Below, piece by piece: positions 60,506 through 64,000 of a stretch of 64,000 nucleotides of DNA. Position numbers and translations under genes: made by a program. The stretch is from NCBI RefSeq assembly GCF_018494055.1, contig NZ_JABBFQ010000001.1:186001-250000 (forward strand), in the 5' to 3' direction. The stretch's first letter is position 1. The number at the start of each line of letters is the position of its first letter. The DNA comes from Rosenbergiella epipactidis. Its GTDB lineage: Bacteria; Pseudomonadota; Gammaproteobacteria; Enterobacterales; Enterobacteriaceae. The notes below the pieces were generated by a model that did not search any database, was not told where the DNA came from, and saw only the letters and a list, made by a program, of their open reading frames with translations.

Positions 60506-61180
60506 TTAGGCAAGTGGTGGGGACGTCTCCACCACTTGTTGTGTGTCGTCCACCAATGGCCATCCTCCTAAGCGCTTCCACCTATTCACCAATTCACAAA
60601 ACAGCGCAGTTGTCTGCTCGGTATCGTAAAGGGCGCTGTGAGCTTGTTCACTATCAAAACTCATGCCTGCACTGATGCATGCTTTAGCGAGTACCGTTTG
60701 GCCTAACACTAGCCCGCTGAGCGCGGCCGTATCGAAGGTGGCAAAAGGGTGAAAAGGGTTGCGTTTTAAACCCGCACGCTGTGCCGCAGCCATGGTAAAG
60801 CTGTGATCAAAATGTGCATTATGGGCCACTATGACGGCTCGTGAACAATCAGCCTCTTTCATTCCCTTGCGGACCATCTTGAAAATAGCATGCAGGGCAT
60901 CGTATTCACTCACGGCCTGACGCTCTGGGTCGTTGGGGTCAATGCCAGTAAAGGCTAACGCTTCTGGATGAAGGATCGACCCTTCAAAAGGGGTGATATT
61001 AAAATGAATCTTTTGATCTTCAACTAACCAGCCATCTTCATCCATTCGCACGGTGATTGCCGCAATCTCGAGTAATGCATCGGTTTGTGCATTAAAACCG
61101 GCGGTTTCGACATCAATAACGACGGGGTAAAATCCACGAAAACGGTGTTTGAGTAGGTGGGCATTGGCAGTGTCTGACAT
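60506..61180 (-). CDS. rnt: Ribonuclease T
   Basis: A 224-aa DEDDh 3'-5' exonuclease that trims tRNA, 5S and 23S rRNA ends. Catalytic residues in [10 protein letters not shown] (Asp, Glu), [11 protein letters not shown] (Asp) and [10 protein letters not shown] (His, Asp). Start ATG at 61180 (MSDTANA); the in-frame extension to 61222 is unlikely. Last gene of the nemA-gloA-rnt set. Confidence 0.96.
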   Translation of the reverse strand: MSDTANAHLLKHRFRGFYPVVIDVETAGFNAQTDALLEIAAITVRMDEDGWLVEDQKIHFNITPFEGSILHPEALAFTGIDPNDPERQAVSEYDALHAIFKMVRKGMKEADCSRAVIVAHNAHFDHSFTMAAAQRAGLKRNPFHPFATFDTAALSGLVLGQTVLAKACISAGMSFDSEQAHSALYDTEQTTALFCELVNRWKRLGGWPLVDDTQQVVETSPPLA

Positions 61181-61221
61181 CTGGTTCTCAATAACAGTGA
61201 AAATAGTCGGCAAGTATGACA

Positions 61222-61246
61222 AAAACAGGGCTGCGGTGCAGCCCTT
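61222..61246 (-). terminator. Hairpin between gloA and rnt
   Basis: AGGGCTGC / GCAGCCCT with a three-base loop, followed on the minus strand by GTTTTTG. A possible partial terminator within the operon. Confidence 0.6.
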
Positions 61247-61255
61247 TCACTACGA

Positions 61256-61666
61256 TTAATCGTTATTTAATCCAAGACCTGCGTCTTTTTTCTCGATTAA
61301 TTCGATTTTATAGCCATCGGGATCTTCAACAAACGCGATAACCGTTTTTCCACCTTTCACTGGGCCCGCTTCACGCGTCACGTTACCGCCCGCTTGACGA
61401 ATACGTTCACAGGTTTCAGCTGCAGAATCGACTTCAAGGGCGATATGCCCGTAGCCTTTACCCAAGTCGTAGCTGTCAACGCCCCAGTTATAGGTCAGTT
61501 CCAACACTGCACCTTCGGTCTCGTCAGTGTAACCGACGAAGGCGAGAGTATATTGATACTCACTATTCTCACTGGTCCGCAACAGACGCATGCCTAGTAC
61601 ACGGGTATAAAAATCGACCGCACGGTCAAGATCCCCAACACGGATCATGGTATGTAAAAAACGCAT
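61256..61666 (-). CDS. gloA: Lactoylglutathione lyase (glyoxalase I)
   Basis: A 136-aa metal enzyme that converts the methylglyoxal-glutathione adduct to lactoylglutathione. Metal ligands: His5 in RFLHTMIRV, Glu in AVLELTYN, His in YGHIALEVD and Glu in YKIELIEK. Same size as E. coli GloA. Lies with nemA in a reactive-electrophile detoxification set. Confidence 0.97.
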   Translation of the reverse strand: MRFLHTMIRVGDLDRAVDFYTRVLGMRLLRTSENSEYQYTLAFVGYTDETEGAVLELTYNWGVDSYDLGKGYGHIALEVDSAAETCERIRQAGGNVTREAGPVKGGKTVIAFVEDPDGYKIELIEKKDAGLGLNND

Positions 61667-61706
61667 AAAACCTCGTTACATTGCTCTTTATCAGTGAAGT
61701 AGGATA

Positions 61707-62819
61707 TCAGCTTTTTGTGTGCGGCAAAAACGGGTAATCGGTGTAACCGTGCTCATCGCCGCCGTAGAATGACTCCGGATGTTGCGCATTCAGCGCAGCA
61801 CCTTGCGCAAAACGCTCGACCAAGTCGGGATTGGCGATAAAATCGCGGCCAAAGGCTACGGCGTCGATCAATCCTTCAGCCAGTAAAGCATCACCCTTTT
61901 CTAAAGTATAAGCTCCTGCACCGATAATCGTATAGCGGAAGGCAGCGCGTACCGACTGCCTAAACGCGGTGGTATAAGAATTACCCCCTGCCCAGTCTGG
62001 CTCCGATAAATGTAGATAGGCTAGCCCAAAACGATCGAGCTGCTCAATAAGCCAAATGGCATCTTCTTCTTCGTGCGGTCCATTACCCAAGGCTTGGAAG
62101 GTACCCACGGGGGAGAGGCGAATACCAATATGCCCAGCTCCCCATACGCGCGAGACGGCTTCAATAATTTCGAAGACAATACGCGCCCGGTTTTCACGGC
62201 TGCCACCATATTCGTCGGTACGTTGATTTGACTCCGGTGACAAGAAGGCGTGTAACAGATAGCCATGGGCCGCATGCAGTTCGAGGAGATCGAAGCCTGC
62301 TTGTTGTGCATTGACTGCGGCTTGCTCAAAATCTTTGACGACTTGTTGAATTTGCGCGACGCTCATCGCTTGGGGAAGCGTTGTTTCACTGCGATAGACT
62401 TCTCCCTTTTCATTTTTCAATGATGTTCTAGTCTGAGAAGGCAGGGCAGATGGCGCTTGAGGTGCTGCATTGTTAGGCTGTAAAGAAGCGTGGGAAATAC
62501 GGCCAGTGTGCCAAAGCTGCACAGCGATTTTTCCGTTATGCGCATGTACCGCATCGGTAATCGATCGCCATGCAGTCACTTGTTCAGCCGTATGTAAGCC
62601 TGGTGCCCCGGCATAACCTTTGGCCTCGAAAGAAATTTGTGTGGCTTCGGTAATGATCAAGCCCGCTGAGGCACGCTGCTGATAATAGGTTTTCATTAAA
62701 TCTGTTGGAATATCACCAGGCTCAATGCTGCGTAAACGCGTCAAGGGTGCCATAAAAATACGGTTTTGAGTGGTGATTGCGCCGAGCTGTAAGGGGGAAA
62801 AGAGGGATAACGCTGACAT
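61707..62819 (-). CDS. nemA: N-ethylmaleimide reductase NemA (old yellow enzyme)
   Basis: A 370-aa FMN flavoprotein that reduces electrophiles with NADPH. Conserved: [22 protein letters not shown], and [15 protein letters not shown] with the substrate-binding His pair, then [11 protein letters not shown]. coli has nemR immediately upstream; it is absent here. Followed by gloA with a 40-base gap. Confidence 0.95.
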   Translation of the reverse strand: MSALSLFSPLQLGAITTQNRIFMAPLTRLRSIEPGDIPTDLMKTYYQQRASAGLIITEATQISFEAKGYAGAPGLHTAEQVTAWRSITDAVHAHNGKIAVQLWHTGRISHASLQPNNAAPQAPSALPSQTRTSLKNEKGEVYRSETTLPQAMSVAQIQQVVKDFEQAAVNAQQAGFDLLELHAAHGYLLHAFLSPESNQRTDEYGGSRENRARIVFEIIEAVSRVWGAGHIGIRLSPVGTFQALGNGPHEEEDAIWLIEQLDRFGLAYLHLSEPDWAGGNSYTTAFRQSVRAAFRYTIIGAGAYTLEKGDALLAEGLIDAVAFGRDFIANPDLVERFAQGAALNAQHPESFYGGDEHGYTDYPFLPHTKS

Positions 62820-62950
62820 AATACTCTCCTGCTATAATATGAGGGTTTAACACAGAGTAGTTTTCGTTGGGTCCCTCGACAAGGGGGTAAGGCCGCTATC
62901 GCACAGAACAACAAGTCGGGCCAGTCATCAACGCAAGTAGAGGAGGAACG

Positions 62951-63190
62951 ATGGCAGAACAAATTGAGATGTTTTCGCTACCGAATCCTTGCAGAGGGCT
63001 TTGCCAAGCCAACGCGCGTGGGTATTGCTTAGGTTGCTTTCGAAGCCGAGAAGAACGCTTTGGCTGGCAAGGTTTTACCGATGCACAAAAGCTTAATATC
63101 TTACGACTCTGTACACTGCGTCAACGCGCCGCGCATCGTCTTGCCCCGAATGCTATAGAGGACATCGGCGAACAAGGGGAGCTATTTTGA
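62951..63190 (+). CDS. ydhL: DUF1289 protein YdhL
   Basis: A 79-aa cysteine-rich protein, same length as E. coli YdhL. The DUF1289 motif is PCRGLCQANARGYCLGCFR with four Cys, likely a metal site. GGAGGA precedes the ATG. Function unknown. Divergent from nemA; its 3' end overlaps the convergent ydhK gene by nine bases. Confidence 0.92.
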   Translation: MAEQIEMFSLPNPCRGLCQANARGYCLGCFRSREERFGWQGFTDAQKLNILRLCTLRQRAAHRLAPNAIEDIGEQGELF

Positions 63191-64000
63191 CGGTTGAGGC
63201 GGAACCGAGTAACCCAGTTGGGCCAGCGAACAGTTGAGCCGCCAGAGAATTCCGGCTAAGCGAATTGCCTCAGGATCATGACTTCGTGCCAGATCGGCAC
63301 ATTGAGCCGAGAGTTCTGCCAAGGCCGTATCAAGCTGTGAACTGTGTACGCCGCGTTCGCTGATAATCGTTTGTAAAACCTGAAAGCATCGGTCACGCTG
63401 AGCGCTCAGCAGTGGCGAGCGGGTATGCCAAGACCGTAGTTCCCAGACAATATGCGCGCTATTCTGTAACACAACCCCCCAGCGTAGTAGCCAGAGCTTT
63501 GCTTGGGCCTGTTGGCTAGACTTCAGTTGATTGATATGAAAATAGAGCCTCGATTCGTAATGATTTCGGCTGGCATGGGGTTTTGGTCGCAGCTGATCCA
63601 AGAAACCCCGCCGGATGGCTCTGATATGGCGTAGGCTTTTTCGATCATCGGAACTTGGGCGTATTAAAACGAACGCTAACCAAGCGAAGATTACCCCGCA
63701 CACTTTTGCCACATCAGCATTCAGCACCGCGCCATAATCCCAGCTGGGCGGGTTACTGACTGAGATGAAAGAGCCCATAAATACCACGATTTGTCCCCAT
63801 AGGGCCGCACGCTTAGGGAACAATAATTTAAACAGTTGAAGCGTTACAATGAGTGGAAAGAGTATGAATAAAAAGTGCCACAGTTGCGAGACTTGAATCA
63901 TCACCGCGAATTTCATCACAAAGCTCAACACACAAAGGATAAGTAAAGTCTTCAACAGTAGGGTGACGCTGGCCGAGGGGGAAGGGGCCGACGAGTAGAG
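63182..64000 (-). CDS. ydhK: FUSC/AaeB-family transporter YdhK, C-terminal part, cut by window edge
   Basis: The frame is open to the right edge, so the N-terminal part is outside. The visible 272 aa hold a group of membrane helices (for example LWHFLFILFPLIVTLQL and VCGVIFAWLAFVLI) followed by a helical cytosolic domain, as in the second half of fusaric-acid-resistance-type proteins. E. coli YdhK (670 aa) lies in the same neighbourhood near ydhL. Substrate unknown. Confidence 0.82.
   Translation of the reverse strand, partial: LYSSAPSPSASVTLLLKTLLILCVLSFVMKFAVMIQVSQLWHFLFILFPLIVTLQLFKLLFPKRAALWGQIVVFMGSFISVSNPPSWDYGAVLNADVAKVCGVIFAWLAFVLIRPSSDDRKSLRHIRAIRRGFLDQLRPKPHASRNHYESRLYFHINQLKSSQQAQAKLWLLRWGVVLQNSAHIVWELRSWHTRSPLLSAQRDRCFQVLQTIISERGVHSSQLDTALAELSAQCADLARSHDPEAIRLAGILWRLNCSLAQLGYSVPPQPSK

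Noticed and set aside
60511..60538. Strong inverted repeat CAAGTGGTGG / CCACCACTTG after grxD
   Set aside because: It lies inside the 3' coding part of rnt and has no T run, so I do not call it a terminator.

Overview
The window looks like a chromosomal segment of a member of the Enterobacterales with moderate GC. Gene content, gene order and protein sequences match the Escherichia/Erwinia/Serratia backbone: chaA-chaC-ychO, nadE-osmE, tcyP-ydjM-hxpB-yniB-ydiY, thrS-infC-rpmI-rplT-pheM-pheST-ihfA, lpp-pykF, mdtK-ribC-cfa, punC/punR-purR, grxD-rnt-gloA-nemA. The genus cannot be fixed from the sequence alone. An Erwiniaceae-like bacterium is plausible but this is only inference.

Layout. 1-12 kb is host DNA with short operons: glutathione turnover, an inverse-autotransporter barrel, the chaperone Spy, NAD synthesis, drug efflux, cystine uptake, an SOS-controlled membrane protein, a sugar phosphatase. 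Its last gene is a flavohemoglobin gene that has lost its globin half. About 12.04-28.9 kb is a defective P22/Sf6-like prophage. It starts abruptly inside ninI, joined directly to the truncated flavohemoglobin gene. It then runs ninG (with an in-frame amber), Q, a likely late promoter and leader, holin, endolysin and spanins. Next come a two-gene accessory cassette with a trypsin-like protease, a head-fibre gene, terminase, portal, scaffold, coat and the neck proteins gp4 and gp10. The remaining tail and injection genes are deleted, leaving a stub of gene 26 and the 3' end of a tail gene, followed by an intact O-antigen-type acetyltransferase. No integrase, repressor or replication genes remain, so the element should not be inducible by itself.

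29-36 kb is the translation cluster thrS-infC-rpmI-rplT-pheM-pheS-pheT-ihfA with its RNA controls: the thrS operator hairpin, the AUU start of infC, and the pheM leader peptide with its attenuator. 36-46.6 kb holds nlpC, selO, aroH, ydiK, ydiJ, an unknown gene behind a strong Fur box, lpp and pykF. The btuCED genes and the suf operon that usually sit in this stretch in E. coli are absent here.

47-51.5 kb is a trehalose operon, treB-treC plus a LamB-type porin, without a neighbouring treR. 51.9 kb has a tRNA-Val(GAC). 52-64 kb is again conserved backbone: mdtK, ribC, cfa, the purine-nucleoside exporter/regulator pair punC/punR, purR with its own PurR box, mepH, grxD, rnt, gloA, nemA, ydhL, and the 3' part of ydhK cut by the window edge.
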